A stretch of DNA of 64,000 nt from assembly GCF_022682495.2 (NCBI RefSeq), contig NC_071387.1, positions 147,442,024 through 147,506,023 of the forward strand. Reading direction: 5' to 3'. Under the pieces are notes generated by a model that worked only from the letters and a program-made list of their open reading frames with translations, did no database searches and had not been told where the DNA came from. Source of the DNA: Desmodus rotundus (taxonomy: Eukaryota > Chordata > Mammalia > Chiroptera > Phyllostomidae). This document shows positions 27,695 to 39,904 of the stretch, in pieces. The first letter of the stretch is position 1. Each line of letters begins with the position of its first letter. The position numbers and the translations under genes were made by a program.

Positions 27695-28530
27695 GGCATT
27701 TTTAAAAAGCTGGATGGACACTTCTCCAAAGAGGACATACAGATGGCCAATAGGCACATGAAAAAATGGTCAGCATCACTAATCAGAGAAATGCAGAGTA
27801 AAACCACAATGAGATATCTATCACCTCACACCTGTCAGAATGGCCATCATCAATAAATCAACAAACAACGAGTTCTGGCAAGGATGTGGAGAAAAGGGAA
27901 CCCTAGTGCACTGTAGGTAGGAATGCAGACTGGTGCAGCCACTTTGGAAAATAGTATGGAATTTCCTCAGAAAACTAAAAATAGAACTGCCTTATGACCC
28001 AGAAATTCCACTTCTGGGAATGTATCCAAAGAAATCCAAAACACTAATTCAAAAGAATATACGCACCCCTATGTTCATTGTGACATTATTTATAATAGCC
28101 AATATTTGGAAGCAACCCGAGTATAGGTAAGTGTGTAAAACAAGTATGGGACATTTACACAATGGAATACTACTCATCCATAAAAAAGAAGAAAATTTTT
28201 GCCTTTGTGACAGTGTAGATGGAGCTAAAGAACTTTATGTTAAGTGAAATAAGCCATTCAGAGGAAGACAAATACCATATGATTTCACTCATATGTGGAA
28301 TCTAATAAACAAATTGAAGTAACAAGCAAAATACAGACATACCCATAGACAGCAGGCTGACAGCTCTGGGGGGCGAGAGGTTTGGGGTGGAGCAGAACAG
28401 AAAATGAATTCATGCTCACAGAGGACAGTGTGGTGATTACAGGGGCAGGGGTGGGTAGAGGTAGAAGAGGGTATGGGGGATAAATGGTGATGGAAAAAAT
28501 ACAACAAAGAATGAACTATTAAAAAAATAG
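27695..28530 (+). mobile_element. 5'-truncated L1: ORF2 C-terminus and 3' UTR
   Basis: Frames encode degraded ORF2 C-terminal text, including [20 protein letters not shown] and the preceding [17 protein letters not shown], with stops and shifts between. The 3' UTR has a polypurine GGGGGGCGAGAGGTTTGGGG tract and ends GAACTATTAAAAAAATAG. Inactive. Confidence 0.9.
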
Positions 28531-28535
28531 AAAGT

Positions 28536-28617
28536 AGTTTCTATTACCTTTCTATTAACTTTCTATACCTTTCTATTACCTTTCTATTACCTACTACTAG
28601 TTTCTATTACCTTTCCT
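28536..28617. repeat. Minisatellite of an 11-bp CTTTCTATTAC-type unit
   Basis: About six imperfect copies of TTTCTATTACC or TTTCTATTAAC directly follow the L1 tail at 28530. Confidence 0.8.
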
Positions 28618-28689
28618 AAGTTAAATTAAGAAAAAATAATTCTTTTCTAGTGATTGCATGGTGAAATGATATTTTGAATTCCTGGGTTA

Positions 28690-29650
28690 AATAAAGTATA
28701 TTGTTATTTAAAAAATAATGTTAGATCCATACTTTACATCATAGAAAAGATAAATTCCAAACAGATCAGAAAGCTAAATGTAAAGGCTGGAACTACTCAG
28801 GTATCAGAACACAGTGTGTATGGGTTCCTCTGAAACCTAGTGCATGATACAAGGCTCTCTGGAATCCAGCATCAATAAAAGAAAAGACATAAATTTGACT
28901 TCACAAAAAGAAAAGAGCTTTTGCATAGCAATAGAAAACTACAAGAAAAGCCTAAAGTAGCTGATAACTGGGTGAAAATATTTGCAACATTTATCATGGA
29001 TAAAGGACTAAAATCTCTAACATGGAGAAAACTCTTAAAATTGAAAGGAAAAGATATAAAACCCTGATAAAAATAGAATAATGCACAAAACACAGGTGAT
29101 TTACCAAATAAGATGATTCTTAAACAGATAAGAGATGCTCATTTTATTCATAAAAGAAGTACAAATTAAATCTACAGTAATATACCTACCATTTCGCACA
29201 TATTAAAATTGGCAGAAATTAAAAGTTGACAGCATAGTTTGCTGGGAATATAAGCTCTTCAATATCCTGATGGTAGAAATATAAAAGTACAAGCCTCTGG
29301 ACAGAAATTTGGCGATATCTAAGAAAAGCTATAATAGATTAATTTTTTATCCTAAATCTCTTCTAGGTTTTACTGGAAAGATACAACTTATGAAAGTATA
29401 TACAAATGAAGTTACTAATTACAGCATTATCTGTAACTGCAAAACACTGGATAAAATGTAAATGCTTACATTTTTTAATTTTGTTCAAAACCGGAATTCC
29501 ATGCAGCTGCATAAAAGCATGAGAAATGGCCTCATGGACAGCTAGAGAATGACTTGCAAGATATACTGATAAACTTCAAGAAAGCAAAGTTTAAAACATA
29601 AATGTATATTTTTATATATTTAGTATATTTGTGTAAAAAGAAGAAAAACA
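28690..29650 (+). mobile_element. Ancient L1M ORF2 3' block
   Basis: The sequence follows the ORF2 C-terminal order seen in old L1 (TTTGACTTCACAAAAAGAAA, ATTTGCAACATTTATCATGG, ATAAAGGACTAAAATCTCTA) with many stops. It likely continues the block at 27060-27694. Confidence 0.7.
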
Positions 29651-29974
29651 TCTATTTTTGCAAAAAAAAAAAAGTACAGAAAGAAGAAGCCAGAAACTAA
29701 GGAAACTGAATATCTACATGGAATAAGCGGGAATAGGGTGGAGGGAATAGGGTGGATGATATTAACTTACACTTTTCTGAGCTTATTAGTAATAATTTTT
29801 ACTTTTGAGCCATGTTAATATTTTTATGCTCAACAATTATACCAGTGAGAATATGGGGAGAATCTTAAAACAGAATACAAACAAAATTAAATGAACTGCA
29901 TTGCATTTCAAATGAAAAATATAATCCTATCGAAGTGTGTGTCTTGGGTGGGAAACAACCCTTATAATTTTTTA

Positions 29975-30200
29975 TAACTTTTTATTTTTCACTAATCATA
30001 GATATACAGTAGAGTTACCAAAAATGGTATAAAGGTTTTCTTATGTCCCTTCCCCCACTTCCCCTAATATTAACATCTTGCAGAGCCCTAGTGTCATTAT
30101 AAAAACAAGAAGTTAACATAGGTATAACTAATCTACAGACTTCTCTTTCACTAAGTAACTTCCGTCTAAATTTGTTAGGCTTGTTTTTCACAACAGTGTG
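29975..30200 (-). mobile_element. Ancient L1M-like 3' UTR fragment, antisense
   Basis: ACTTCCCCTAATATTAACAT and CTTGCAGAGCCCTAGTGTCA, a tract common in old L1 3' sequence, read in reverse. Weak at both borders. Confidence 0.5.
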
Positions 30201-31192
30201 GGTTAGAAATACTGAAACTACTTTCTGTATATTAGAAGGTTGAGAAAATAAGTAAATAAACCGAGGACAATGGAACAAGGTGTCTAATTGTTGGAGAAGG
30301 GGTTATAAATGCAGAATAGACCCAGGCTCGGAGGAACCCCGTGGAATTGAGTGAAATTGGAGGCATCAGTATGAACTCACAGACATCACTACAGATACAT
30401 GTTTATAGAAGTGTATGTTTGTGTGTTCATTTTCTAATCCATCTGCTGAAAATACCTAGGTACAAAATATCCCAGACCCATTGCTTAAATCTTGGATTCT
30501 GAATGCCATTCACCTTGTAGAAATGGCAGACCTCAGGAGCATAGCAGGGAAAACTCAAATGAGCCTGGAACGTCTTACGCCAGAAAGTAAAAAATATTTA
30601 AATGAGGATATGAAGGACACAAAGACCAGACTGCCTGAATCATAAAATCAGAAATCTGGGATAACCTGAGCATCAAAATCATTAATAGTTTATAAGCCAT
30701 AAAATAAAAATATCTATTAAGTCCTTGCTTAATAAATAAAAAGGGAAAACTTTTCTTTATAGTAGGTCAAAATTTATAAAGAACAGTATGTATATTTACA
30801 TAGTATCAAAATACCTTTCAATACATTATTTTACTAATTGCAAAGGGTTAATAGTAATTTTACTGTAAAAAAAAAAAAAAAGGAAATGGAAAACTAGGGA
30901 CCAGCTCCTTATCCAAGGAAACAAAGCAACATCACCAATAATGGTGCAGACCTGTACCATACGCCTCCTGATACGATGCAATAAGGACACACCATTTATA
31001 CGAGATTCCTACCCAAAATGCATAACCTGAATCTAGCAAGGAAGAACTATCAGAGTAATTCAGAGACTAGACCAAAATAAACAAATAAATATAAATCGAG
31101 CTGTAAAAAAGTAAGCTTACTCTTCAAAAATGTCAATTTTAGAAAAGACAAAGCCTGAGGAAATGTTCTGGATTGAAGTGTTAAGAACTGAT
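30201..31192. other. Ancient LINE-like sequence, family uncertain
   Basis: A-rich, and includes a CTCTTCAAAAATGTCAATTT motif followed by AAAGACAAAGCCTGAGGAAA, which recalls the 3' end of an ancient mammalian LINE. I cannot name the family. No gene is seen. Confidence 0.35.
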
Positions 31193-31436
31193 CTAGAAGC
31201 GATACTTTAACTGAACTAACAAGCCAGATAGAGACAGACTCACAAAGACAGAGAGCTGGCTGATGGTTCTGGGTTTGGGGCCTTGGGGATGGTGGAGGGA
31301 TCCAGCAAAAAAGAAAAGGAACTCATGGACACAGACAACAGTGTTGTGGTTAAGGGGTCGGGGGTTGGAAGTGAGGGTACAGGGAGATAAATGGTAATGG
31401 GGAAAATACAATAATAAATGAACTATTTTTTCAAAA
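31193..31436 (+). mobile_element. L1 3' UTR fragment
   Basis: Parallels the 3' UTR at 28310-28530: AGACAGACTCACAAAGACAG, a G-rich tract, GGTTAAGGGGTCGGGGGTTG, and the end ATACAATAATAAATGAACTA. No ORF2 is left. Confidence 0.85.
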
Positions 31437-31658
31437 AGCAGAGATAATGACATCTTCATACAACCTACAGTAAGTCTATTTTGTACCATTGGTATTTTAT
31501 GGAAAATGACTTGAATAATGCATTTTAGACTGCTGATTTGTCAATTATCTGTAATTTTTAATTGAAAAATAAGCCCACTGCTTTGTCCCTTTCATGGAGA
31601 TAGCATGAATGAGAGCAGTGGCCCACATTAGCCCCTTTTCATTGGACACTTGCTCTAA

Positions 31659-31800
31659 TTTTTAAAAGTTTTTTATTGTTCAATTACAGTTGTCTCCATT
31701 CCCCCCCACTCTCCCCCACCCTACCCACCCCCACCTCCCATATTCAATTGCCCCCCCATTGTCTTTGTCCATGGGTCCTTCATATATGTTCCTTGATGAC
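31659..31800 (-). mobile_element. L1 3' UTR stub, antisense
   Basis: The sequence TTATTGTTCAATTACAGTTG starts a reversed L1 3' end with a C-rich tract, up to GTCCATGGGTCCTTCATATA. It is followed by a 22-base A run at 31832-31853 on the + strand, the wrong side for this orientation. Confidence 0.85.
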
Positions 31801-31831
31801 CCTTCCAAAATGTTGACTGTTACTGCTTTCT

Positions 31832-31853
31832 AAAAAAAAAAAAAAAAAAAAAA
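31832..31853. repeat. Homopolymer A(22)
   Basis: Uninterrupted run of A next to the antisense L1 stub. Confidence 0.9.
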
Positions 31854-32029
31854 GAGCTATACTATTTTAAAATGCAACTTTAAGGCAAAAATTGTAACAT
31901 TTTATAAAATCATAGAACTTCAAATTAGAAAAAAAAACTCTACTTTTTAAGTCCCAATTGACTGCAGAATTGATATTTCATAAAATACCAAGTGGATAAC
32001 ATGGCACCATCAAATTACGATCAAAATTT

Positions 32030-33148
32030 CTAAGTGCTTATTTTTAGTTTTGGTTTTGATTTCTTCATGAATGGGTCACAACAGTTTGCAGATGGCTACA
32101 CAGATCACGCTCTGAGTAGCCCTGTGCTCGTTATGCCCCTAGGAGGTGAACTGCTCTGCAGTAGAATTTGCATGCTTCAAATTTCTTCATTTGGTCAAAT
32201 TGTTTTCCAAAATAACGGAGCCAATTTACATCTTACCAGAGAGAGAAAACGGTCCACAATGTATCACATAGTTACCAGCTATTAATATTGACACAATTTT
32301 TATCTTTTGTAACCAGATAGGCATGACGTTCTATCTGCTCGTGGTTTTCAGTTGCATTGGGACACCTTCTCACCTGTATTGGATATTTGGGTTCCTTCTT
32401 TTGTCAGTTGCCTGTTCATTCCTTTGCTCATTTTTCCTCACTGAGTGCTACTTTGTTTACTGATGTGTAGGGCTTCATATACTTTGAAATATTCCTTATG
32501 TAATTTTGGTTATGATTTCTAAGACATATATTTATTGCAGATTTTAATGTGCTACTAGTCATTTAGAAGTTCTGCTTTGTGTTTTCACATGACATTAGCC
32601 TATAATGTTACTCTTATACTGTATTAATACTGTAAAAGTAACTTGTCTCATTTTAGGGTTTTCTCTTTTGAAATTTGTAAAATGGGGCTTAACTATTAGT
32701 TGAGGGTTTACTTGAACTTGTCTAGAAAATAATCTAGCCTCCAGTTATCAGTGGGAAGATATTTAACCTCGATTCATTTTTTAAAAAAATAGTTTTGACT
32801 TTATTTAAGAGTTGTTTTTTCTCAGTTAGTTAAAATCTTTTATTTTGTAAGAACAATTCCATTATGCTTTCAGTTTTATTTGAATAAAGTTTCTCATGGT
32901 TTTTTTTAATTAAAAAAATTTACTATGTCCATTGTCATAATCCCTATTTAAATTCCTGAATTGCTTATTTGTACCTTCTTTCTTTTATCATTTTACCTTG
33001 ATAATATTTCTCAAAGAGTTATCTGTTTCATCAGTCTTCTTAAAGACCCAACTTCTGGCCCTGCTCATATAGTGTTTCTTTCTTTTTTATTTTACTAAAT
33101 ATTGTTCCTCGCTCTTTCACATTTCTTCCTTATTCTTTTCTAATACAG
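32030..33148 (-). mobile_element. Ancient L1M ORF2 fragment, antisense
   Basis: Reverse-oriented ORF2 3' text, such as GCCTGTTCATTCCTTTGCTC, TTTTCCTCACTGAGTGCTAC and GGGCTTCATATACTTTGAAA, passes leftward-to-rightward from the C-terminus toward the reverse transcriptase. Heavily mutated. Confidence 0.7.
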
Positions 33149-33262
33149 GGTGGGGCAAAAGTAGGTTTACAGTTGTTTGTGTGGAAAATAATGCAATAAT
33201 TAATAAATAATAATACAAGAATAAACTATGTTTATGTACTCACTTTTCCCTCACCTTCCATA
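33149..33262. mobile_element. Mariner-type MITE inserted in L1M
   Basis: Starts TACAGGGTGGGGCAAAAGTA, giving the least decayed left terminal repeat of the three copies. The right end ACTTTTCCCTCACCTTCCAT is a degraded, internally deleted version of the reverse repeat. Inserted at a TA within the antisense L1M. Confidence 0.7.
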
Positions 33263-33362
33263 CCTATGTTTTCTTCCATTTGTATTTTCTTCCATCTTCA
33301 GTTTTGGTTTTTTTAATAGTATTTTTTCAGTACTTTCAAAGTTGGTCACTTACCTCAATATT

Positions 33363-34810
33363 CAACATAAAATTTTCCCCTTTAAGAACTAGGTTCATGT
33401 GCTTAAGTTTTGCCAAGGAACTCTGCTTGGGGTATCACGAACACACAGAAAAGCGCGCAAACCACGAGGTCCCACTCAGCACATTGTGCTGGGAGCCCGG
33501 GTGCTCCGGTCGTGACCTCTTCAGACACCGTCTCCTCTCCTCCCCAAAGGTCATGTTATTCTGGCTGCTGGCAACAGAGATTACTTAGCTTACTTTGAAC
33601 TTTTACAAATCTTATTATAGAGTATGCATGCATTTGTGTATTTCGGTTTTTGTGCAGCATTCTGTCTGTGAGAGCCATCCATGGCACACTGGTGGCAGGT
33701 TCGTGTCTACTGCGGTAGCATTTCCATTGTATACTTTCATCACAGTTAACTTTCCTGTTGTTAAGTTCATCTGGGTTGTACTGAATTTTTGGTTATTAAT
33801 AAACATTCCTATACATGTATTTTAGGGAATATATGTATGCATTTCAGTTTGATATAAATGCAGGAATGAAATTATTGAAGCATAGGGCATGTGAATTATC
33901 TTCAACTTCAGCAGCTGAAGTAACTATTGCCAAACAGTTTTCCCAACTGCTTGTATTTATTTGCATCCCCCAAAGTAGTGTATGGGAGTTCCAGTCCTTC
34001 TACGTTGTCAGGAATACTAAGTATTGTTTGTCTGTTTAGTATCAGCTATTCTGGTGGGTGTGGAGCAACCACTCAGTGTAGTTTAAATTTACATGTCTCC
34101 GGTTAACAGTGAAGGTTAGCGGGAATTCTTTTATACATGCCACATAAGAAGCCATTGCCTTTTTGTTTACAGTGTTACAATTAAAAGGCAACTTTTTGTC
34201 AGTTTTTTTTAAAAGACAGTTTGACTTTTTTCCCTTGCTAAGTTTGAATCTAATTCTATGATGATCTGTAGTGTTGTTATGCTTTGTCTAGATGTTAATT
34301 TCTATTGTGTATTTGTCTTGAGATTGATAGACTTCCTGAATTTTAAAAATCATAATTCAGCAATTTTGAAAAGTTTTTTTTTAAGTTTTGAATATTGTTT
34401 CTGTGTGTCTCTCTGTTCTCCTTTACTGGAGAAACCCCTTAAACTGGAATTCCAATCAGTTTAATATTAGGCATTCTCATTGCATATTCTATGTCTCCTA
34501 GCCTCATTTTGTTATTTTATGCAGCATTTCCAATACTCTCTTCAGATCTGTCTTCTAGTTTAGTAATTCTGTAACTGTTTAGCCTGTGCTTTAGCTAATG
34601 TTCTGTTCTGTTCTTCGTTGGCATCGGCCTCCTTTGTCTTCTTGGAACTCACTCAGCTATGTTCTTCATTGAGTTACACAGGCTGTTTCATGCCACATTT
34701 TGCTCGGTCTCCCAGAGAACAGAGCTTTCTGGGTACAGCCAATTCTACATCATTTAGGCCTCAATTTTAGTGTGACCTTGTCAGAAGTGACTGATAATGA
34801 AAATACAACA
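33363..34810 (-). mobile_element. Second ancient L1M, antisense
   Basis: It runs from 3' UTR-like text (CCCCAAAGGTCATGTTATTC) into ORF2 C-terminal text (GTGTATGGGAGTTCCAGTCC, TATTCTGGTGGGTGTGGAGC) and possibly into 5' sequence near 34500. It repeats the ORF2 end already present at 32.1-32.6 kb, so it is a separate element. Confidence 0.65.
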
Positions 34811-35264
34811 TCAAAATTGTATTATGCAGTTAATCCATGCTTAAAGGTAATAGATTTAAAATTCTACTAGGCAGAATATCATCAGTTAGTGAGGTAGAAA
34901 ACATAAACTATAGAAGGTCTTTGGAGCCAAAAATTTGTTTTGTGTTTTGGGGGGTTTTTTTGAAGATTTGCAGTTAAGTTTAAATTATTTGAAAGCCTGT
35001 ATGTTTCATTTTGCTAAGATATTTTTATTGGAGAATTATCCAGAACACAGATACTGAACCTCTTTCACAGATTTACCTAAGCCAAATTGGCGTTCTGGAA
35101 GCTTGTTTTAACAGATGTCACTTGTCAGTATAATATAGCACATGGTATATTTTCAATAAAAGTTAATGATCAAGTTGAATAAAATACATTTATTTGTGTG
35201 TATTTTAATTACTCTCTAGGTGACAAAAATATATTTTCTTTTTTTACCTATTTCTTTTTTATAT
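34811..35264. other. Intergenic, nothing recognised
   Basis: AT-rich sequence without a recognised repeat. Confidence 0.4.
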
Positions 35265-36475
35265 ATACTTTTTGGTATTTTTAAAATTTTTTATTGTTAT
35301 TCATTTACAGTTGTATGCCCTTTCTCCCCATCCCTCCACCCCACCCCAGCCGAGCCCACCTCCCTCCCCCACCTCCCCCTTGATTTTGTCCATATGTCCT
35401 TTATAGTAGTTCCTGTAATCCCCTCTCCTCACCGTCCCCTCCCCACTCCCCCCTGACTATTGTTAGATTGTTCTTAACTTCAATGTCTCTGGTTATATTT
35501 TGTTTCCTTTTTTCTTCTGTTGATTATGTTCCAGTTAAAGGTGAGATCATATGGTATTTGTCCCTCACCGTCTGGCTTATTTCACTTAGCATAATGCTCT
35601 CCAGTTCCATCCATGCTGTTGCAAAGGGTATAAGCTCCTTCTTTCTCTCTGCTGCGTAGAATTCCCTTGTGTAAATATACCATAGTTTTTGAATCCACTC
35701 ATTTGCTGATGGGCACTTAGGTTGCTTCCAGTACTTGGCTATTGTAAATTGTGCTGCTATGAACATTGGGTGCATAGGTTCTTTTGGACTGGTGTTTTAG
35801 GGTTCTTAGGGTATAATCCCAGCAGTGGAATTGCTGGGTCAAAAGGCAGTTCCATTTTTAGTTTTCTGAGGAAAGTCCATACTGTTTTCCACAGTGGTCT
35901 CACCAGTCTGCATTCCCACCAACAGGGCACTAGGGTTCCCTTTTCTCTGCATCCTCTCCAACATTTGTTTGTGGATTTGTTTATGTTGGCCACTCTGACT
36001 GGTGTGAGATGGTACCTCATTGTGGCTTTAATTTGCATCTCTCTGATGGCTAGTGATGCTGAGCATCTTTTCATAAGTCTCTGGGCCCTCTGTATGTCTT
36101 CCTTGGAGAAGTGTCTGTTCAAGTCCTTTGCCCATTTTTTAATTGGGTTGTTTGTCTTCCTGGAGTGGAGTCGTGTGAGTTCTTTATATATTTTGGAGAT
36201 CAGGCCCTTGTCTGAGGTATCATTGGCAAATATGTTTTCCCATACTGTTGGTTCTCTTTGTAATTTGGTGCTATTTTCTTTAGCCATGCAGAAGCTTTTT
36301 ATTTTGATGAGGTCCCATTTGTTTATTCTTTCCTTTATGTCCCTTGCTTTAGGGGACATGTCTGTGAGGATGTTGCTGCGTGGAATGTCTGAGATTTTCC
36401 TGCCAATGTTTTCCTCTAGGACTTTTATGGTGTTACAATTTATATTTAAGTCTTTTATCCATCTTGAATTTATTC
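35265..36475 (-). mobile_element. 5'-truncated L1: ORF2 C-terminus and 3' UTR, antisense
   Basis: The minus-strand frame 36359-35757 encodes ORF2p C-terminal sequence, for example [20 protein letters not shown]. It continues in another frame at 35775-35524, because one base is missing from a CACCCCAATG stretch near 35770. A reversed C-rich 3' UTR and a T-rich tail occupy 35265-35500. The endonuclease and reverse transcriptase cores are absent. The long opposite-strand frame here is a shadow. Confidence 0.92.
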
Positions 36476-36509
36476 AAAAATTTGTTTTTTAAAACAGATT
36501 TATAAAACT

Positions 36510-37250
36510 AATCTTTAGCTAGTGTGATTAGGACCAACACAAAACTAAACAAAGGATGTAACGAATGATACAGGAGACATCACAGAGTATACCACAGACA
36601 TTAAAGAGATAGTAAGAGGATATTATAAAAGATTCATAAGCAATAAACTTTAAAACTTAAATGAAACAGTTTCCTTGAAAAATATAACTTTCCAGGACTG
36701 ACTAAAGTAGACATAGCAATTACAAAGAGTCCTATATTACTAAAGAAATTAGATTTATAATTGGAAACTTTACCACAGACAATTCCAAGGTTAGATAAAC
36801 TTATCAATGAATTCTATCAAACATTTAAATAAATAATAAGAATAGAAATACAAAAACACTTCTTAGTTCACTCTGTGAGGACAGAAAAACCACACTAAAA
36901 CCTGAAAAGCATATTACAAGAAGAAATACTATCGGCCAATCTCCCTCATGAATACCAAGGCAAAATTATGAACCAGTATTTTGGCACACGAAACTGAAAA
37001 TCTGTCTATGCATGTACCTATTTATCCATCTACCTGGGCTTATTCAAGAATTTCAAAGTTGGTTTAACATTAAAAATTCAATCAAAGTAATTCACATCAA
37101 CAGAATAAAGGAAAATATATGATCATTTCAACAGATTTATAAAAAAACTTTTGATAAAATTAAACATCTATTTATTAATATAATTGGCAAACTAGGAAGA
37201 GAAAGCTTCTTTAATCCAATAGAAGGAATCTACACAAGACCTACCATAGA
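36510..37250 (+). mobile_element. Ancient L1M ORF2 reverse-transcriptase fragment
   Basis: Decayed ORF2 wording in order: ATCAATGAATTCTATCAAAC, GGCCAATCTCCCTCATGAAT, GGTTTAACATTAAAAATTCA, and GAAAATATATGATCATTTCA. Many stops. Confidence 0.75.
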
Positions 37251-37258
37251 CATCTCAG

Positions 37259-37869
37259 AGTAGTCTGTCCCTTTCCATAGAGGACACACTCCAACACTCC
37301 CAGAGTGTACCAAACCTTGTATGTAGTGTATGTTTTTACCTGTACATACATACCTACGATAGTTTAATTTATAAATTAGGCACAATAAAAGATTAACAGT
37401 AATAACTAATTATAAAATAGGACAATTATAATAATATACTAGAATAAAATTTATGTGAAAGTGGCATCTCTCTTTCAAGATATCTTATTGTTCTGTATTC
37501 ACCCTTCCTGACCTGATGTGACGGTTCAATGCCTATGTGATGAGATGAAGTGAAGTAAATGATGTCGGGATTGTGACGTAGTCAGAATACTGTAAGAGTT
37601 CACTGAACACAAGCCCTGGGGTAGTGCCACAGTAGCTAACGGAGGGTAGCATACATACCATGGACATGCTTGACAAAGGGATAATTCACATCCAGGGTGG
37701 GACAGAACCAGATGGCACAAGATTTCAGCATGCTACTCAGAAAGGTGTGTAATTTAAAACTTATGAATTGCTTATTCCTGGAATTTTCCATTTAATATTT
37801 TCAGACTATGGCCGACCATGGTAGCTGAAACAATGAAAAGAAAAACCACCAGTACAAGGGGTGGTTTTC
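37259..37869. mobile_element. Tigger (pogo-type) DNA transposon, MER2-like
   Basis: Both ends are decayed versions of the CAGTAGTCCCCCCTTATCC repeat (AGTAGTCTGTCCCTTTCC at left, CAGTACAAGGGGTGG at right). The interior follows the MER2/Tigger order: ACATACATACCTACGATAGT, ATGTGATGAGATGAAGTGAA, GGATAATTCACATCCAGGGT and GAATTTTCCATTTAATATTT. Non-autonomous, about 610 bp. Confidence 0.8.
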
Positions 37870-37946
37870 CTTTTCCTATTGTCATGGTAGAATGTTGAAA
37901 GTTCTCCCTCTGAGATCAGGTGGAGGATAGGACAGTTTATGAAGCA

Positions 37947-38145
37947 AAGGATACATTAAATTAAAACAAGGTCAAGAGAGTGACAGCGTCACTGGTGCAA
38001 AGTTTGTGTGCTGGAAGCTTCAAAGGCCAAAATTCAAAATGTCAGACTTTGGAGTAGGAAGGGTGTGTTGATCAAGAAGTCACCAACTGAGAAGATGGGA
38101 GACTTACTAGTGCCTCAAATCCACCTTCAGAGAGTACAGAGCTCA
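37947..38145 (-). mobile_element. LTR-like segment, antisense member of an inverted pair
   Basis: Reverse complement of 40255-40452 over about 200 bp, estimated by eye at about 80-85% identity. The shared cores are GTGCTGGAAGCTTCAAAGGCC and GAGAAGATGGGAGACTTACT. The polyadenylation signal of its partner (TCAATAAACC) is mutated here to TCAACACACC when read in sense. Confidence 0.75.
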
Positions 38146-38549
38146 GCAAAATAAAATACATTATAAGGTATACAGGAAGGAAGAATACTATCCACAGAGT
38201 ATATTGTAATAACATGTGATATAGGCAATATAATTATGTACATAGATATTTCAAAACAATTTACAGATCAACTAAAAAATTAGTAAGAGAGGTCAGAATG
38301 TTGGCTGATAAAGGTGAATATATAAAAGCCAATCAGCAGCAAATAATTATGAACTAACAATGTTTAAAAGATACAATTAACAATAACATAAATTATATCA
38401 AATATTTAGGAATAAGTTTTATGGAAGATGTAAAGTACCCTTACAAAAAAAACTAATCAAGATTTTTTAAAGACCTAGTTTTATTATTTAAAACAAATTC
38501 ATCACTTTTCTGCACAAATTGGTAACTCTTTGTGGCAAATATCTTTTTA
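38146..38549. other. Intergenic, A-rich, nothing recognised
   Basis: A-rich sequence between the LTR-like segment and a MIR. It may be decayed L1, but no diagnostic motif is seen. Confidence 0.4.
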
Positions 38550-38742
38550 ACTATGTTACATAAAATATATCATTCAATCCAAGAGCTAAGCCTGAGATAC
38601 AAGCATAATTCTCTCCATTTGCAGATTGGAAAACACATTTAGCAGGGCTGAGTGACACCCCAGGTCCCTCACTAGTGAGTGGCCCAGGCAGGATCAAACC
38701 CAGCTCACACTAAAGCTCATTCTCAAAGCTATGCTATATGAA
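38550..38742 (+). mobile_element. MIR SINE
   Basis: MIR order is visible: a CATTCAATCC core, CATTTGCAGATTGGAAAACA, GGATCAAACCCAGCTCACAC, and AAAGCTATGCTATATGAACA. Confidence 0.8.
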
Positions 38743-39904
38743 CACTATTAATATTTGGCTCTTAAACCTTCATGATAAAATTTTTACTCATTCTTGCTTC
38801 CCTCACTCATGTCTAACCAAACAACTGACCAAGCAACTAGCCTTTATCTCTGTTTGATGCTTCTTCAGTGAAATGGTTCCTGTTGTCCCTCCTTCCCTTT
38901 CCTGCTGTATCCAACCAGCCTAGCCCAGGTCCTTACATTTTCCCAGTCTCCTGCGAAGATCTCCTCACTCTTCTGCACATCCCCCTCTCTTTGCATCCAA
39001 CATACTCTGCTCAAATCCTAGCCTGCTCAGAACAGGTGTTCTTCCCAATGCACTTGGAAAATTTGCCCATAGAATCAACCATTTTTTACATAGCCCAAAA
39101 TGTTTCTTGTACATCATCAGTTTGTGTGCCAAGTGTTAAACCTATAATTCTCCAGTTGTATAGCATTTTTCCATTGGATGAACTTCAGGTTCTGAGCCAT
39201 TTCCTTTCAGGGCTCCTTCACCAGCTTCCTAGTCTTCTTGGGAGGACTCAAATATATGCAAGTCCCTGCCTGTTTGCATTGGTGCTCGCATTACATTGCT
39301 TTCCTCCTCAGCCATGGCCCCCTCCTCAACTCTTGCTGATTGTTTTGTAACAGCTCCTGCTATGACTCCTCACAGAGGCTATTTTCTTTGAGGTAAATAG
39401 AAAATAAAAACCTCTCATCTCTGTTCTTCTCTTTTAGAAGAATTATATAGTTGGGTCTCTTAGGTCCCAAGCTATAAAATTTTGGCAACCTCCTCTGTGT
39501 TCCACAAGAATACATTTCTACTCTCTTCAGTTCTCTTCTTGGACACCCCAGACCATTATACTGAGTTTAAGTCACCATGCTTAATTTTCTGGAAGCTTTT
39601 CCCCCCCCAGAGGCTCTGCAGCTTCTTACTACAATTTAGTTTCATGATAGCCTCTCCCACCACTTTGCTATGCATGTTTATATAACTCAGCCCTAAGCAA
39701 TGAGTGACATGACTCAAGTTCCTTTCCCAGGAAAATCTTGTGTCCACAGACAAATCAGGAGATTCTGGGGTGAGTACTGACTAACCACACATACCCTATG
39801 TGTCTGAATCCCCTATATGTGTCTGAATCCCCTTTCCAGCCAGATAGGATGGTGCTTATAGGTTATTCAACACCTCCCATGATTTTTCTCCAATATTGCA
39901 CTTC
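38743..39904. other. Intergenic, nothing recognised; short tandem duplication
   Basis: A 160-codon frame at 38868-39350 has no recognisable domain and no supporting features. TATGTGTCTGAATCCCC is duplicated at 39797-39813 and 39816-39832. Confidence 0.4.

Noticed and set aside
28536..28617. CRISPR-like array from repeated TTTCTATTACC
   Set aside because: Short head-to-tail minisatellite without spacers in a mammalian genome.
35722..36492. 256-codon plus-strand frame
   Set aside because: It is the exact antisense of the L1 ORF2 C-terminus on the minus strand; the coding sense matches L1 protein and this frame does not.
38868..39350. 160-codon plus-strand frame with a signal-peptide-like start
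   Set aside because: No recognisable domain, no splice or poly(A) context, low-complexity Leu/Pro/Ser content, and in unremarkable intergenic DNA.
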